From the NCBI GenBank assembly GCA_905250115.1, contig CAJNOI010000043.1, positions 426,959 to 490,958 of the forward strand: a DNA stretch of 64,000 nt. Reading direction: 5' to 3'. The first letter of the stretch is position 1; the number at the start of each line of letters is the position of its first letter. Both the position numbers and the translations under genes were made by a program. The notes under the pieces were generated by a model. It saw nothing but the letters and a program-made list of their open reading frames with translations, did no database searches and had not been told where the DNA came from. Source of the DNA: Adineta steineri. Taxonomy: Eukaryota > Rotifera > Eurotatoria > Adinetida > Adinetidae. Shown here one piece after another: positions 10,180 to 23,362 of this stretch.

Positions 10180-11556
10180 CTATGTCGTAAAAATCAGGGC
10201 GACTTTAAAAAGAATCGGTGATTAAATCAGGTTTTATTATGATTATGAATGAAGAATAAATTTCTGAAAAATTGATGATAGATGGTCGATTTCGATAATT
10301 GATTATGAATTCGGAAACGATTCAAAAAATATTTCAATATTTATTAAACTAATAGTCAAATATAATTTCTACACACTTATTTTAAATTATTAGTAAGATT
10401 TGAAACTAAAATCAAAATTTTCTTTCGACATGAATGTCACTATTGTGATAGGAACGAGATCGGACTATTTTAAATACTGATCAAACTAAGCTTCTCATTT
10501 ACATTCATTTGTTTCAAAACGTTTTGTTAATAATAAATAGTTTATTTTATATATATTTTTATATCTTAAGTGTTGTTTTTTAATTATTAATGTTTGCATA
10601 GATCTATAGTTTTAGATAATACAATATCTCAACGATATATGTTAACCGGAATAACTTAACCACCTACTGTGTAATGATATCTTCTATTATCACCATTGTA
10701 TATAACCCTATATTTGTCGTTTAGAATACTTACTTCTTTTTCATTTTAGATGTTTCGTCTATGGGCGAAAAGGATCTTTCTAAACGAATTCAGTTTAAAA
10801 TACTCATTACTACATAGAAATGTTTCCTTATATTATCATTTTTTCCAAAAATTTTTCGTCTAATTATGTAAAATTGTGCATCACGTTTCTATCTTTGTTT
10901 TTCTTAGATGATTCATTCATATACATGATGTAAACATGCAATTTTTGAATAAAAATATTCATAGAGTCAGATTATTAATAAAAAATTTTGGATATAAGAA
11001 AAAACGAAAGCTATATAATACACATCAAATCGTAGAGAATATTGGTAAATCAAGAGCAAAAACTGACTATAAAATTACAATACATCGTGATTAACCTTCA
11101 ATTTCTTACCGATTTTAAGACTATGGGTATTGCTGAATAATATCTCTTATCCATCCTTATATAAATGAAGAAATCGAAAAAACGCTCCTTTGCTTTTATG
11201 TCAATATAGAGCGTTAGTTTTGATGAGTAAGCGAAGAAAAACACTCAGCTGATAACAATGATCCATTTGTTTGGCAAATATATACAGAAAAAAATGTTTC
11301 TTTTTATCGTAACCAATATGTCAAGTGAATATTCAACATCATCTCAACAGGTAACTCTTTTTTACGTTAATCTTTTACTTTCGTTCTTTTTCTTCTGATT
11401 ATCCTTTTAAGTTTTTCACCTTCTTATTATATATTTCTACATCTTTTTTCTTTATTGATATAAATTGTGCATCGACATTTTATGTCTTATATACATTATT
11501 TATCTTCATTCCATCATAACATGTCGGAAAAAAGTTCTTTATCTGACGTAAGTAGA

Positions 11557-11597
11557 AGGGTGTGGGCGTGAGTCATATACATCTACACCCACACCCT
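11557..11597. repeat. GT-rich palindrome 5
   Basis: AGGGTGTGGGCGTGAG faces CTACACCCACACCCT; a compact 41-bp member of the family. Confidence 0.7.
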
Positions 11598-11661
11598 GTT
11601 TTTTATTATTCATAAAAATATTTCAAATTATTTATTCAATCATTTCTTTAATTATTCTAAC

Positions 11662-11924
11662 TAGGGCTGTCACATTACTTATTACTCATTGCTTTATTGC
11701 TCTGATTACTTTATTACTTATCATATTATTACTTTTACTACTTTTTTGGATTTTTTCAGCTTAGCTGGAATCAAAGAGTATGTAAATCACTATCTACAAT
11801 AGATCATGATTCACATATATTTTGATCAGGAATAAATAAAAAAAACCAAACAAGCAATAATATAATAAGTAATAAAGTAAACTGAGCAATAAAGTGATAA
11901 CTAACAAGTAATGTGACATTCCTA
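11662..11924. mobile_element. MITE with long inverted ends, hAT-like
   Basis: The ends TAGGGCTGTCACATTACTT and (reverse complement of the right end) TAGGAATGTCACATTACTT match, and complementarity continues inward for about 70 bp. The flanks are ATTCTAAC (11654-11661) and ATTCTAAT (11925-11932), an 8-bp duplication with one mismatch. 263 bp, non-coding. Confidence 0.75.
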
Positions 11925-13044
11925 ATTCTAATGAGACGTTTTTCTTACGAAATGCTACTTTGAATTGTCAATATGGTTTAAGTAATAAAAACACTTTTAA
12001 ATGCTTTTTATTTTCATCAAATTTCAATGAAAAAACATGAACAAAACGAAAATCTTTTCACAAAAAACGTCATTAATTTGAACTTAATCATTGATTTGGT
12101 TTTGTTTATGAAAAAGAAGAAAATTGAATTTAAAAGAAAAAGTATTAAAATTAAAATCAAAAATATTTTAAGAAAATCTTTTTCTTCAAAGATCAAAATA
12201 AAGAAAATCTTCGATTTTTTATTATAAATTCAAAAGAAGCAAATGTTTATTTGAGAAAATTCAATTAAATCACAAAGAGAAATAATCAGATACTTATTTA
12301 TATTGCTTTGAATAATAGAACTAAATCTTTGGAGTTTTATTACATGAAATCAGACGAGTAAATTTTTCTCCCATCAAAAATTCTTGAAATTAAAAATCTA
12401 ATTTGAATTTTGGGTTATCGTAGAACTTTTACTGCTTTCTGATTTCATTTCATTTTTCTTTCCCAATTCTTTTTTTGTTTCTATCTCAATGAATATATTC
12501 ACGGATTTATTTTGATATTTCAAATAGAATTTCTTTTCATTGATTTGATTTTGACAAATCGTTTTTTGATTGGATTTTCATTAGAAATTTTTTCAAAATT
12601 AAACAGAAATAAAATTAAAAAATGATAAAATTTGTTAGTTTATTAAACAAAACTCTTTTCAACATTTGTTTTGTTTAACTAAATTCATTTCAATTCAAAT
12701 TTTATTATCAAATTTTCATGAAACAGTTTTTTTCTTTTCAATCTTCGAAATAATTTTCAAATTTCATCAAATAGAAAAAATAAAAATATTTGAATAGAAT
12801 TTTATCAAAAACAAAATCTTCTTTTCAAAGAATTTTTATTTCAATTCAATTCAAATTAAAAAATTCTTTTCCTTTCTTATCTCCGGTAAAATTCTACCAA
12901 AATCAACAAAGATGAAGAATTTAGCATTTATTTATTTCGAGTTTTTACTCAAAATTATCAAATTAAAATCAATTTTAATGAACAACAATCAAAACACTTT
13001 TCTTCAAAATTTATTTAACTTTTTATTCAACAAAAAAATTACAT

Positions 13045-15199
13045 TCATAAAACTATTTCAAATTTTACAATTCGATGATTCCAACAGTCAGCAACATAAA
13101 GATTTCCTTCGTCATCAAAAGATAAACCACGAGGATAATTCAATTGATTTTGTTGATTTCCTCCACCATTTCCACCAACAACAGTTTCGCCTTCTTCTTT
13201 TCCTTCGCACCAACGCATCACTCGATCATTCCCATAATCTGCCACATAGATTTGACCTAAATTATCAACGATTACTCCTTGAGGTGAAGACAATTGATCG
13301 AGATTTGCTCCTCCACCATTTCCTCCAGCCACAACAATTCCTTCTTTTGCATATTTTCTCCATTTCATCACACGATTATTGTCTTGATCTGATACATAAA
13401 CCGATTGATTTTCATCAACAAAAATAAAAGTAGGACAATCAAGTTGATTGAGTTGATTTCCTTTTCCATTTCTACCTGCTACTACAAATCCCTCGTTGTT
13501 ATATTCACCCATTTTCCATCGTCTCACTTCATTCTTCTCACAATCAGAAACATAAAGAAATCCATATTTATCTATTGCCAAACTACGACAGTCAATATTG
13601 CCAATGAGAATTTGTTGATTTTGATTTATCCATCGGATCACTCGTCTGTTATCACGATCAGCAATGATGATCGAATGATTTTGTTGATCAACAATCACAT
13701 CTGCTGGACAATTCAATTGATCCATTTGATATCCTTGTTTATTTCCACCTGCAATGATTTGTCCTTGTTTAGCATTATATTTCCATTGAACTATACGGTG
13801 ATTTAACCAATCAGCAATGAAAATATTTTTCTTTTCATCAATGAAGATTCCAAGAGGGTGATCGAGTTGATTTAATTCTTGTCCTATTCCATTTCCACCA
13901 GCCATAATGATGACATTTTCTTTCCATTGATTAAATTTTGATTCTAGAAAACGTTGAAACCAAAAGATTTTAATAAAGAATAAGAAAAAAAGAAAGTTGT
14001 TTTTACCGAAGAATAAAGAAAAAAAATAGTAAAAGACGATTTATAGAAGAAATTTAAACAAATCGAAACAATAGAAGAAAATTTTTTAAAATAGATCTTA
14101 ACATGATGGAGAAAGCCTCAAAAGATAAAGTCTCTTTATACTTTTTGTCAAGGATTAAAATCATTTTAGAGATTTTTAGTTTATGGTATGATTTATATTT
14201 AATAAATTCACTCATGAAATTTTAATCTGAGAGTTTATTCATCGATAGGTCTATCCATCAATTAAATAATCTGAAATCTTCAGCTTAAAGCAACATTTTC
14301 TTCTTGAGATATTCAAGTCTTGAAAATAATTCATATAAAACAAAGAATATTACAAATATTTCAAGAAGGAAATAGTGCTTAGAGTTAATAATTTCAAAAA
14401 GTTTTACTACAATGAATAAAGCTTTCATCTCTATTTGCAGATTATTCAAATCAAAATATAATCCTTCAATGTTTTCCCGAAAAACTATGTCAAATGAGAA
14501 TCTAAAAAAAACTCAATCTTTTATTACTTTTCAATACATTTCACTTTTAATATAAACAAAAACATAATATTCTCAATTGTTTTATTTTCTTCGTCATCCC
14601 TTTTCTTTGTTTTTATAACTTTTCGACATAATTTTATGCAAAACGAGAATTATTTTTTAGAAATAATTGCTAAAAAACTTACTTTTGGATGAAATAATTG
14701 AAATTTCATTAATAAATGATTGTGAATCTTCTTTAATGGAAATATTTGATGGATCATTGAATTCCTCTGTAGTTTCTATTAATTGATTTTTTAAATAATT
14801 TAAATTAATTTCATTATATTCATTTTCTTTATAAAGTTCTTTTATTTGTTCAGATAAACTATTAAATTTTATTTCAATATCATTAATAAATATTTCTGAA
14901 GATTTAATCACAAATTCTCTACAATTTTGTGCTTTTTGTTGGATTATTTCAATTGAATTTCTTTCCCATTGATTAATTTCTTTTATTAATGAATGATTTT
15001 GTAGATTTTGTTTTTGTTCATTAATTATTTGTTTAAATTGATCATAATCATTAATAATATGGTTTAATTCATCACTTAAGTTCTTTTGATGTTCTGTTAA
15101 ATGTGTTAAACAAAATCTTTTTGAACATCCTTCACAAGAAAATGTTATTTTTTCTTTATTACATGTAAAACAGTATGTTTTGTTATTTGCCATTGCCAT
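13045..15199 (-). CDS. B-box/coiled-coil/NHL protein (unit B)
   Basis: Two exons: 15199-14683 and 13943-13045, with a 739-bp intron (GTAAGT ... TTCTAG) in phase 1; 471 residues. Exon 1 begins with a compact B-box-like zinc site (C10, C13, C22, C25, C30, H33, H37) followed by a Gln/Glu/Lys-rich coiled coil to ~165. Exon 2 encodes six NHL repeats, a six-bladed beta-propeller. The layout is that of TRIM-NHL proteins without the RING domain, so E3 ligase activity is not expected from this sequence; the coiled coil should dimerise and the propeller should bind protein or RNA. Every domain is intact. The upstream ~600 bp resembles that of unit F. Function unknown. Confidence 0.85.
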
Positions 15200-17754
15200 G
15201 TCGTTGAATAGAAGTAGGTAGAAGAAATGAATATTCTCCTTATGTACTTTTATTAATATTAACGTAGCAACTTAATAATAATAAATGCATTGCTCGGTAG
15301 TAGAAGAAATGGAAAAAAGAATTTTTTTTTATGACAACAATTACTGTTTTCTGAGAAAATTCCAATTATAAAACTGATATAGTATGTAAGATGGTTGGGT
15401 AAACGTTGGAAATTGATTTCATTGTAATTTAAAATAAAAAACCAAACAACTTTCGTAATATTTATTCAATGAGAGAATGTTTTAGTGTAGATTTGGATGT
15501 AAGTAAAGGTTAGACATAGGTTTATACATACAATTTTATCCTCCAGATGGATAATATATCAAATATTTCATCCATTCAACTACATCGTTATGCTCACTTT
15601 CATCTTTATTTTCATCATTGTCGTTCTCAAAATAATTCTCGTATCTTACTCTTTTTCATTCTTTTTTCATGTTACATTAAAAAACAAACTTATCAAAATG
15701 AAACTATTTCAAAGAATTAAATTTCTAAACTATGATGTTTTATATAATTATTTCGATATAAAATAAGAGTTTCGTATGTCTCAATTTGAACTTCTTTCTC
15801 AATGAATAAATTCTTGTCACTATTTTGTGAAAGAATAATATTTTATGTTTCGTGTATTTTTTTCCATCCATACATTTGATTTAAAAGAGAAATATGACAT
15901 TTTAGAAAGTTAGAACTTATAAAAACTCGTTTCTTACTTTGAAAAGAAGTGGCCTTGATATTCATTTTCAGTACTTCTTTTCCTTTACGGCAACTGTCTT
16001 CTTGTTTTGCACATAGAAATCGCTTGATTAGTTCCACCTTCAACCACGTATGTACATTATGATCAAACAATCATTCTCTTTCAAATTAGTCTTTCAAATG
16101 GGTATTTTTACTAATGCGTGATTCATTCTTCACAGCATATAGGGCACAACGAAAATATAGTATAATTGATGTTTTTCATATTCAGAATAAATATGCACAT
16201 ACATTAATTCTTAAGTGGTGTCCATTATATGAGAAAGCCTTACAGAAATAATCTCAACTTGCTCTCCGTTCTTTTTTTAATATTTGTCTTCTCCACACCT
16301 GATATTACTTCACTTGTTTGTTGCGCTTGCTTTTCTCCTTTTGTAACTGCAGAATTTATGTACTGACTTAATGATCATTAGTTTATGCAAAAAAGAAAAC
16401 AAATAATTTCAACTAAAATTAAATTTTTCAACAAAAGAAAATCATTCAAAAATAAAAACATTAATGAATATAATGGTTTGATCGAAAAAGAATAACTGTA
16501 GTGAAATAAATGACGAAATAAGATATAATTAAATTTAATTATAAAAAACGGAGGTATTATATATAATCGAATATTCCAAAAGGTTTTTTTAAATATCTCA
16601 GCGTGGATACATAACAGAAACTTAACCTTTTCTCTCAAAAAAATTCACTATGAAAAGCATCAGAAGAATGATATTACCAAATATCTACAATGATTGATAT
16701 TAATGATTTTCTCATAATGAAAACATATTTGAAAAAATTGTATATTGTTTAAAATGTATTCTTTCATAGAAATTTTGTTTAATGTGTCATCGTTTTAAAA
16801 ATAAATTTAAAATGCTATCATAGATTTATTTTGAATTATTTGTTAAATAAAACATTAAATGAATACTCTATTTTCAAATTTTTTGTTTAATTAATGTTTT
16901 ATTTATGAAAATATTATTCATGTTGTTTAATATCGAATGAATATTTTTTTTAATTGAAATAATAAATAAAACTAGTCAAACAGAGACTTTATTCGTCAAT
17001 GAATTTTTCTCAAATGTTATTTAATAGAAACAATGAATAAATCAATTTTTTATTATATTCTTTAAAATATAATCTGCTCGATAAACTTATTAATTATAAA
17101 TTTACTAGATAAGAAAGTAAATATTAATTTATGTTTTAGTTCTCATTCTATTTAAAAGATATCACTGAATTTCTGTTCTTCTTGAATTTTAAAAAAATAA
17201 ATACAATGAAAAATAATTCATATAAAATCATTTTAAGCTAATAAGATTTAAGATGATTCAAAAAGATCTTTTTATTCAAACATCAAAATAAAGATTATTT
17301 TGATTTGAAAGAATTGAATTAAATATGATAACAAAATTCTGAAAGGTTTCTTTAAATTTCTTTGTAAAACAAAAGAAATCTTTTTACAAGTTTTACTAAA
17401 ACAGATCTGATGGGGAAATTTTGATTTAAGAAAAATCTTTGAAATTAAAAATCTAATTTGAATTATGTATCATTTACAGAACTCTTATTATATTTGGATT
17501 TTACTTCAAATATTTTTTTCTGTTTTCATCTCAATAAAAATGTTCATTAATATGATTTTAAATTTTTAATAAGATTTGATTTCAGTTTGCGAAATCATTA
17601 CCAAAGCCAAATAAAATAAAATTGGAAAACGATAATATTTCTTGAGCAAAATTATGAAATTAAATTAAATTTTAAAGAATAAAACAATCAAAAACACTTT
17701 TCTTCATTTTTTTCTTATCAAAAAATTTCTTTTCATTTTTTCAAACTCAAAACT
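15200..17754. other. Intergenic, no supported gene
   Basis: 15.25-15.85 kb is recognisably similar to 29.23-29.65 kb, upstream of unit F, so the promoter flank was copied with the gene. The rest (15.9-17.75 kb) is AT-rich; short open frames near 15.84-16.07 and 16.38-16.64 lack any recognisable motif. Confidence 0.4.
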
Positions 17755-20222
17755 TCATTCAGATATTATTTCAAATTTTTGAATTCGATCATTTCCCGAA
17801 TCAGCAACATAAAGATTTTCTTCATCATCAAAAGATAAACCACGGGGACCATTCAATTGATTTGATCTATTTCCTTCACCATTTCCACCTACAACAATTT
17901 CACCTTCTTCTTTTCCTTCACACCAACGCATTACTCGATCATTCACACAATCTGCCACATAGATTTGACCTAAGTCATCAACAATTACTCCTTGAGGTTT
18001 AAACAATTGATTGAGATTTTCTCCTTCACCATTTCCTCCAGCCACAACAATTCCTTCTTTTGCACCTTTTTTCCATTTCATCACACGATTATTATACTCA
18101 TCTGATACATAAACAGATTGATCTTCATCAACAAAGATAAAACTGGGAGAATTAAGTTGATTAAGTTGATTTCCTTTTCCATTTGCACCTGCCACTACAA
18201 TTCCTTCATTGTTGCATTCTCCCATTTTCCATCGTTTCACTTCATTCGTCTTCCAATCTAAAACATAGATAAATCCATGTTTATCCATTGCTAAGCCCCA
18301 ACAGTCAATATTGTCAATGAGAGTTTGTTGGTTTTGATTCATCCATCGGATCACTCGTCTGTTTAACGAATCAGTAATGATGATCGAATGATTTTGTTGA
18401 TCAACAATCACATCTTGTGGATGATTCAATTGATCCATTCGATTCCCATTGCCATTTCCACCTGCAATGATTTGTCCTTTCTTTGCATTATGTTTCCATT
18501 CAATAATACGATGATTATCACAATCAGCAATGAAAATATTTTTGTTTTTATCAATAAAGATTCCAACAGAGATTTTGAGTTGATTTAAGTCTTGTCCTTG
18601 TCCATTTCCACCAGCCACAGTGATGGCATTTTGTTTCCATTTGTTAAATTTTGATCCTACAGAATAATGATAAAAACAAAACATTTTAATAAAAAGAATA
18701 AGAAAAAGAAGAAAAGTTGTTTTTATTCATTATTTATTGTAAAGTGTTAATGTATAATTCTATTCATAAATTTATTAACATATAATCATTAGAAAATAAA
18801 GGATGTTTTCAATGTATACTTTTATAGATTCATTTCTATGAATTTTTATTAAAAAGTGATTTCAATCACAAAAAATATCTTCCTTCACTAATGGGTATCA
18901 AGAAAATGAAACTAATTCTGTTAATTAACTAAATTAATAATCACAAAGAAAATTATAAAACATTTTCTTCTCAATAAAACATCTTTCTATAATATTAGTT
19001 CGAAAACATCTTTTCGGTATTCACTTGAGAAAATTTGTACTCTGTATAAATATATGAAATCAATAGGTTTTGACATTCAATGAAAAACTACTCGATTGTA
19101 AGATTATAAAATCAAACTGTCTCTCAGTTATTGATAGTTTTCACATTTGAAAAGAATATTTTAATCATCATTCATTTATTCAATCGTTGAAATAATTCTT
19201 AAATATTTATATAAAATAAAGAAAATTTGATTCAACTATTATTATTTTTTCCAATAGAAAAAAAACAAAAGAGACTTTCTATTTGATTCTTAGATGGATA
19301 TTCAATTATAAGGATTCGTCGAATTCTTTTCCATATACATCGATTAGTATATATTGACACTTCTTAACAATTGGTGTCAAACTCATGAAAGTGTTATTAA
19401 TAAAGTTCGAAAAGTAAAAAAGTAAATTTTGTTTTTATCTATCAAAGATTTTTTGAAAATTGAAGAAAATTTTTCTTTAATAAAAATTTATTTTATACTC
19501 TCTAGTTCTTTTTTTGCATACAAATAAATTAAATTTTCTATTTCTATTGATAGTATTATTATTGATTAAATAAATGAATAATATTCTCAATTGCTATATC
19601 TTCAACATTACTTTTCCTTGTATTATAGTTTAAAATAAATTGATAGAAAATGAGAGTTATTCTTTTAAAAATAATTTCTTAAAAACTTACTTTTGGAGGA
19701 AATAATTGAAATTTCATTGATAAATGATTGTGAGTTTTGTTGAATAGAAATATTTGATGAATTATTTAATTCTTCTGTAATTTCTATTAATTGATTTTTT
19801 AAATAATTTAAATTAATTTCATTGAATTCATTTTCTTTATGAATTTGTTTTATTTGTTCAGATAAATCATCAAATTTCTTTTCAATCTCATTAATAAATA
19901 TTTCTGAAGACGTGATAATAGTTTCTCTACAATTTTGTGCTTTTTTTTGAATTATTTCAATTGAATTTGTTTCCCATTGATTAATTTCTTTTATTAATGA
20001 AAGATTTTGTAGACTCTGTGGGTTTTTTTTTTTTTCATTAATTCTTTGTTTAAATTGATCATAATCATTAATAATATGATTTAATTCTTCATTTAACATT
20101 TGTTGATGTTCTGTTAAATGTATTAAACAAAATTCTTTTGAACATCCTCTACAAGGATATGTTATTTTTTCTTTATTACATGTAAAACAATGTGTTTTAT
20201 TATTTGCCACTGCCATTGCCAT
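17755..20222 (-). CDS. B-box/coiled-coil/NHL protein (unit C)
   Basis: Two exons: 20222-19691 and 18656-17755, with a 1034-bp intron (the longest in the family) in phase 1; 477 residues. The B-box zinc ligands are complete (CFTCNKEK, then CRGC, FC-x2-H-x3-H). The coiled coil spans ~45-170. Six NHL blades follow. Blade 1 has KISVG where sisters keep a Pro, and blade 3 has WKTNE where most sisters have CEKNE, so this copy is the most divergent in otherwise fixed loops. The start gives MAMAVANNK, a two-residue extension relative to unit B. Likely a RING-less TRIM-NHL-type scaffold; role unknown. Confidence 0.85.
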
Positions 20223-20359
20223 CTCGTTGAATATAAATTTATAGATGAAATCTAAAAAGAATTGTGTTGTGGCAAAATCTCACTAGTAAAACTGATGTGA
20301 CATCTAAGATGGTTGGACAAAAATTGAGAGTATGTTTGTTAGTGAGTTCTCAAATAATC

Positions 20360-20376
20360 CACACCCACACTCATGA
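20360..20376. repeat. Half of a GT-rich palindrome (6)
   Basis: CACACCCACACTCATG without a convincing partner arm on its left; likely a decayed family member. Confidence 0.4.
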
Positions 20377-21156
20377 ACGCTTATTAGAATTAACTTAATC
20401 TCATTGAGGCCTACATAGAACAGAAAGATGGACTCGAAAGCTCTGAATCATTTATGCTAGTATCCATATTAGTATATCTTCTATATATGTAAGACTCTCT
20501 TTGCATTCTTAGAATTCTTTATATCATTATTGTAAGGATTATTTACTAAGTCTAATCTATCAGTATCATCATTTAACTTTCGTAGATTTTATCCTTCTAT
20601 TTTAGAATCATCTAATCTACGATACTTAGTTGAATTTGTCGTTGCTGATTGACTCATAGTAGATTAAAGCACCAGTAATATCTTTCAAATAAGAAATAAA
20701 CAATAATATTCTTTTCTTCTATGCCTTTAAAAATATATCATCGAAAAAAACGTTTGGTAGATACCTACTAAACACACCGAAATACAAATGAAAGAAAAAA
20801 ACAAATATAAATATGATATTTTTTCTCTTCTTATTTTTCCTCTTGGAAATTACCTACACAAGCCATATTTTTTTTATTTCATGATCATTTGTGTAATATA
20901 AAGTGACTGTATGTGATGATTTAATATATCTGTTTTCTTCCTATTCTCGACAAAATTTCGACGAAGAAAGGTAAAGAAAGAAAAAGAATGTACAAACATT
21001 AAATCATTATTTGTTTGTCGTTTTGAAATAAACGTTCGTAATACAAGAAAAAAACAGTTACTTAAGTTGAAATATTTCATATGAAAATGAATCGAAAGAA
21101 AAATAGAAAAAAAAACTAACAGATGATTAAGTTATATGGCAAAAAAGAGATAGAAT

Positions 21157-21202
21157 AAGGGTGTGGGTGTTAGTACTCTACCTATTCTGCACCCACACCC
21201 TT
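21157..21202. repeat. GT-rich palindrome 7
   Basis: AAGGGTGTGGGTGTTAG faces GCACCCACACCCTT; nearly perfect arms in 46 bp. Confidence 0.75.
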
Positions 21203-21860
21203 CAACCCATTGATAATAAAATCAATAGAAACTAATTCTTTTGCAAATTCGAACAATTACTTAAGGTTGATATTCTATTATACTTGTATCGTCTAATGCT
21301 ATCATAAATGTTATTTAATTAATGAAACCATCAGTCAAAACAAAATCTAATAGGAATATTTTCAAAAGACTAATTATTATAGTCATAGTTTTGTTGAACA
21401 TAATCTGAATGATCAAAAGAAAAGCAAAGTATGGATATGTTATATATTAGTTATGATAATCTTTAAGAAATAAATGTTAAATAATAAGGTAATAAATAGT
21501 CAAAAACGAATTCTTTTATATATTATAATATTGTCTACAAAGACTGATGAACATCTGTGCTATGCATACTATAAACGAAAGTTATATATGAATTTCTTTT
21601 ACTATTTTTATAAGAAAATGTGACTCTTGCAGATCAATGTTATCACCAACCCGCATGTTTTCATCATCGCAACACATATTTAATCATATTAATATTTTTT
21701 CTTGTTTTCCAAAAGAAAGAATCAATTTTATTTAGTTTTTCTACAACAAAAAAAAAGTAGGTGTGCATATTAGAAAATAAATACACGGGTGAGTTAGTCA
21801 ATAAGATTTAAAAAGAAAGATAGATAACGACAAATCAGTTCTCATTTTTCACCAAAATCA

Positions 21861-22445
21861 TTATTCCCGGTTACCACTACCACTAATAAGACGTGTATTA
21901 TCCGGTGAAGGACGTTCATTTTCGTCTTCGCTGTCATTGGCACGCCATCTGTTCAAACTTTTTTTTTCTCTTGAACGCCAATTACTATCAGCATCGGCAC
22001 GTCCCCGGCTTTTTGATGGAGCTGGACCGGTACGAATATTTTCTTGTAATTCATCAGCTGGACGTGGTTTTGGTCGCCAAGCTCCATTTGATGATGATTC
22101 ACCTGAATGTTGTTGTGATGGACGTTCATTATCAGTTCGTGTAGGATTAGAATATTTTCTTTCTACAGTACGCCAAGTGCTTGATGTTTCAGAATTTTGT
22201 TCTGATGATGGACCTCGTTTTTCATCTCGATTTGGTTGATCAGGTCTTGATTTTGATTTCCATGAATCGTTCGATGGTCCTTTAGTTGTTGGTGGTTCAT
22301 CTAAACGTCGATCAGTATTTTTTAAACATTGATCATCATTCCGACTACGCCAATCATCTTCAGGTGGGTGTAGGTGGAAGTGGGCGTGAGTATGAGTCAA
22401 GGTGAGGGTCTGGATGAGTGTGAATATGAGTATTATATCCATCAT
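21861..22445 (-). CDS. Arg/Ser/Pro/Trp-rich fragment, possibly translation-initiation-factor tail
   Basis: The frame from 22445 to the stop at 21861 gives 194 residues, but the first ~30 come from a GT-rich palindrome (22361-22457) read as Thr/His/Leu codons. The genuine part starts near PPEDDWRSRNDD and is rich in R, S, P, D and repeated WR or WK motifs (NDSWKSKSRP, GAWRPKPRP, SNWRSREK). Such tails occur in eIF4B and eIF3a; I cannot decide between them and the match is compositional only. No splice acceptor is seen at the left edge of the homologous part, so the copy looks 5'-truncated at the palindrome. Most likely a gene fragment that is no longer expressed. Confidence 0.4.
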   Translation of the reverse strand: MMDIILIFTLIQTLTLTHTHAHFHLHPPEDDWRSRNDDQCLKNTDRRLDEPPTTKGPSNDSWKSKSRPDQPNRDEKRGPSSEQNSETSSTWRTVERKYSNPTRTDNERPSQQHSGESSSNGAWRPKPRPADELQENIRTGPAPSKSRGRADADSNWRSREKKSLNRWRANDSEDENERPSPDNTRLISGSGNRE

Positions 22446-22457
22446 ACACTCACATCT
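22361..22457. repeat. GT-rich palindrome 8 (long)
   Basis: TTCAGGTGGGTGTAGGTGG on the left and CATACACTCACATCTG on the right; longer and less regular than the others. It abuts the truncated Arg/Trp-rich frame. Confidence 0.5.
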
Positions 22458-22794
22458 GTCATTTCAATTAAAATATCTTTGTCTATATAGAAAATAATAA
22501 AGCGATATTCTGACGTCTGAAATTGGCTACTACACTGATTAACTTTTTTCATAATTAATAGTTTTGAAGAGGTGCTTTTATATTGAAATAGTTTGACAGA
22601 TCTCAGTATATCTTCAAAATACAGATTCAAATCACTTAGATATGAGGTTTTTAGACTTTTCTCTTCCTTATATTTATTCATTTTCAACATTTGAAACTAT
22701 TCTCTCTAGATCTCGATAATAAAATTAATTTGTAATACGAAAAACTTGAAAAAATATTTCGTTTTCTCTAAATGAAATAATTGAATAAACATAC

Positions 22795-23311
22795 CAAATG
22801 ATGAAATAACTGAAATTTTCTTGATAAATTCTTGTGAATCTTGTCGAATAGAAATATTTGATGGTGGAAGAAGTTCTTCTGTAATCTGTGTTAATTTTAA
22901 TTGAAAATGATTTAAATCAATTTCATTAAATTCATTTTCTTCACGAATTTCTTTTAATTTCTTAGATAATTCAATAAACTTTTTCTCCATATCATTGATG
23001 GATTTTCGTGTTAATTTCATCACTGTTTCTCGACATTCTTCTGCTATTTTTTGAATTATTTCAATTGAATTTATTTCCCATTGATTAATTTGTTGAATTA
23101 AAGAAGAATTTAGTAGATTTTGTTTTTGTTGAATAATTGTTTGTTGAAATTGATCATGATCATTAATAATTCCATCTAATTGTCTGTGAAGAATTTGTCG
23201 ATGTTCTGTTAAATGTTGAAAACAAAAATCTTTTGAACATCCTGAACAAAGACACGTTGCATTTACTTTGTTACAAATAGAACATTTTGCTCTGCTGTTT
23301 GCTGTTGCCAT
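22795..23311 (-). CDS. B-box/coiled-coil exon without NHL exon (unit D)
   Basis: Exon 1 of the family: ATG at 23311, zinc site CSICNKVN ... CSGC ... FC-x2-H-x3-H complete, coiled coil to ~165, then a donor (GGTATGTTT) at 22795/22794 in phase 1 as in all sisters. No NHL exon follows: the next sequence downstream is a palindrome and the Arg/Trp-rich fragment, and the next NHL exon (17755-18656) already belongs to unit C. Reading through the donor adds about 28 residues to a stop at 22706. It could therefore make a short B-box/coiled-coil protein, or splice over unit C's first exon to reach its NHL exon, which the phase would allow. This copy is the most divergent at the protein level. Confidence 0.7.
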
Positions 23312-23362
23312 TTGTCGAAGAATTTGAAAAAGAAACGAATATTGTTCTCATTTTATCTGTAT

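Larger units (their letters stand above)
10180..13044. other. Long intergenic region with palindrome and MITE
   Basis: No supported gene. It contains palindrome 5 (11557-11597) and a MITE (11662-11924). The last few hundred bases match the 3' flank of the NHL unit A. Confidence 0.4.
20223..21860. other. Intergenic with palindromes
   Basis: No supported gene. A single GT-rich arm lies at 20360-20376 and a complete palindrome at 21157-21202. Confidence 0.4.

Noticed and set aside
13405-13806. Plus-strand open frames of 60-170 residues opposite each NHL exon (also at 12912, 18388, 24894, 25374, 27984, 31270)
   Set aside because: These are antisense shadows of the minus-strand NHL exons, rich in Ile and His from complementary codons.
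15843-16638. Open frames of 75 and 86 residues on the minus strand
   Set aside because: Their composition and lack of any domain or flanking signal make them indistinguishable from chance.
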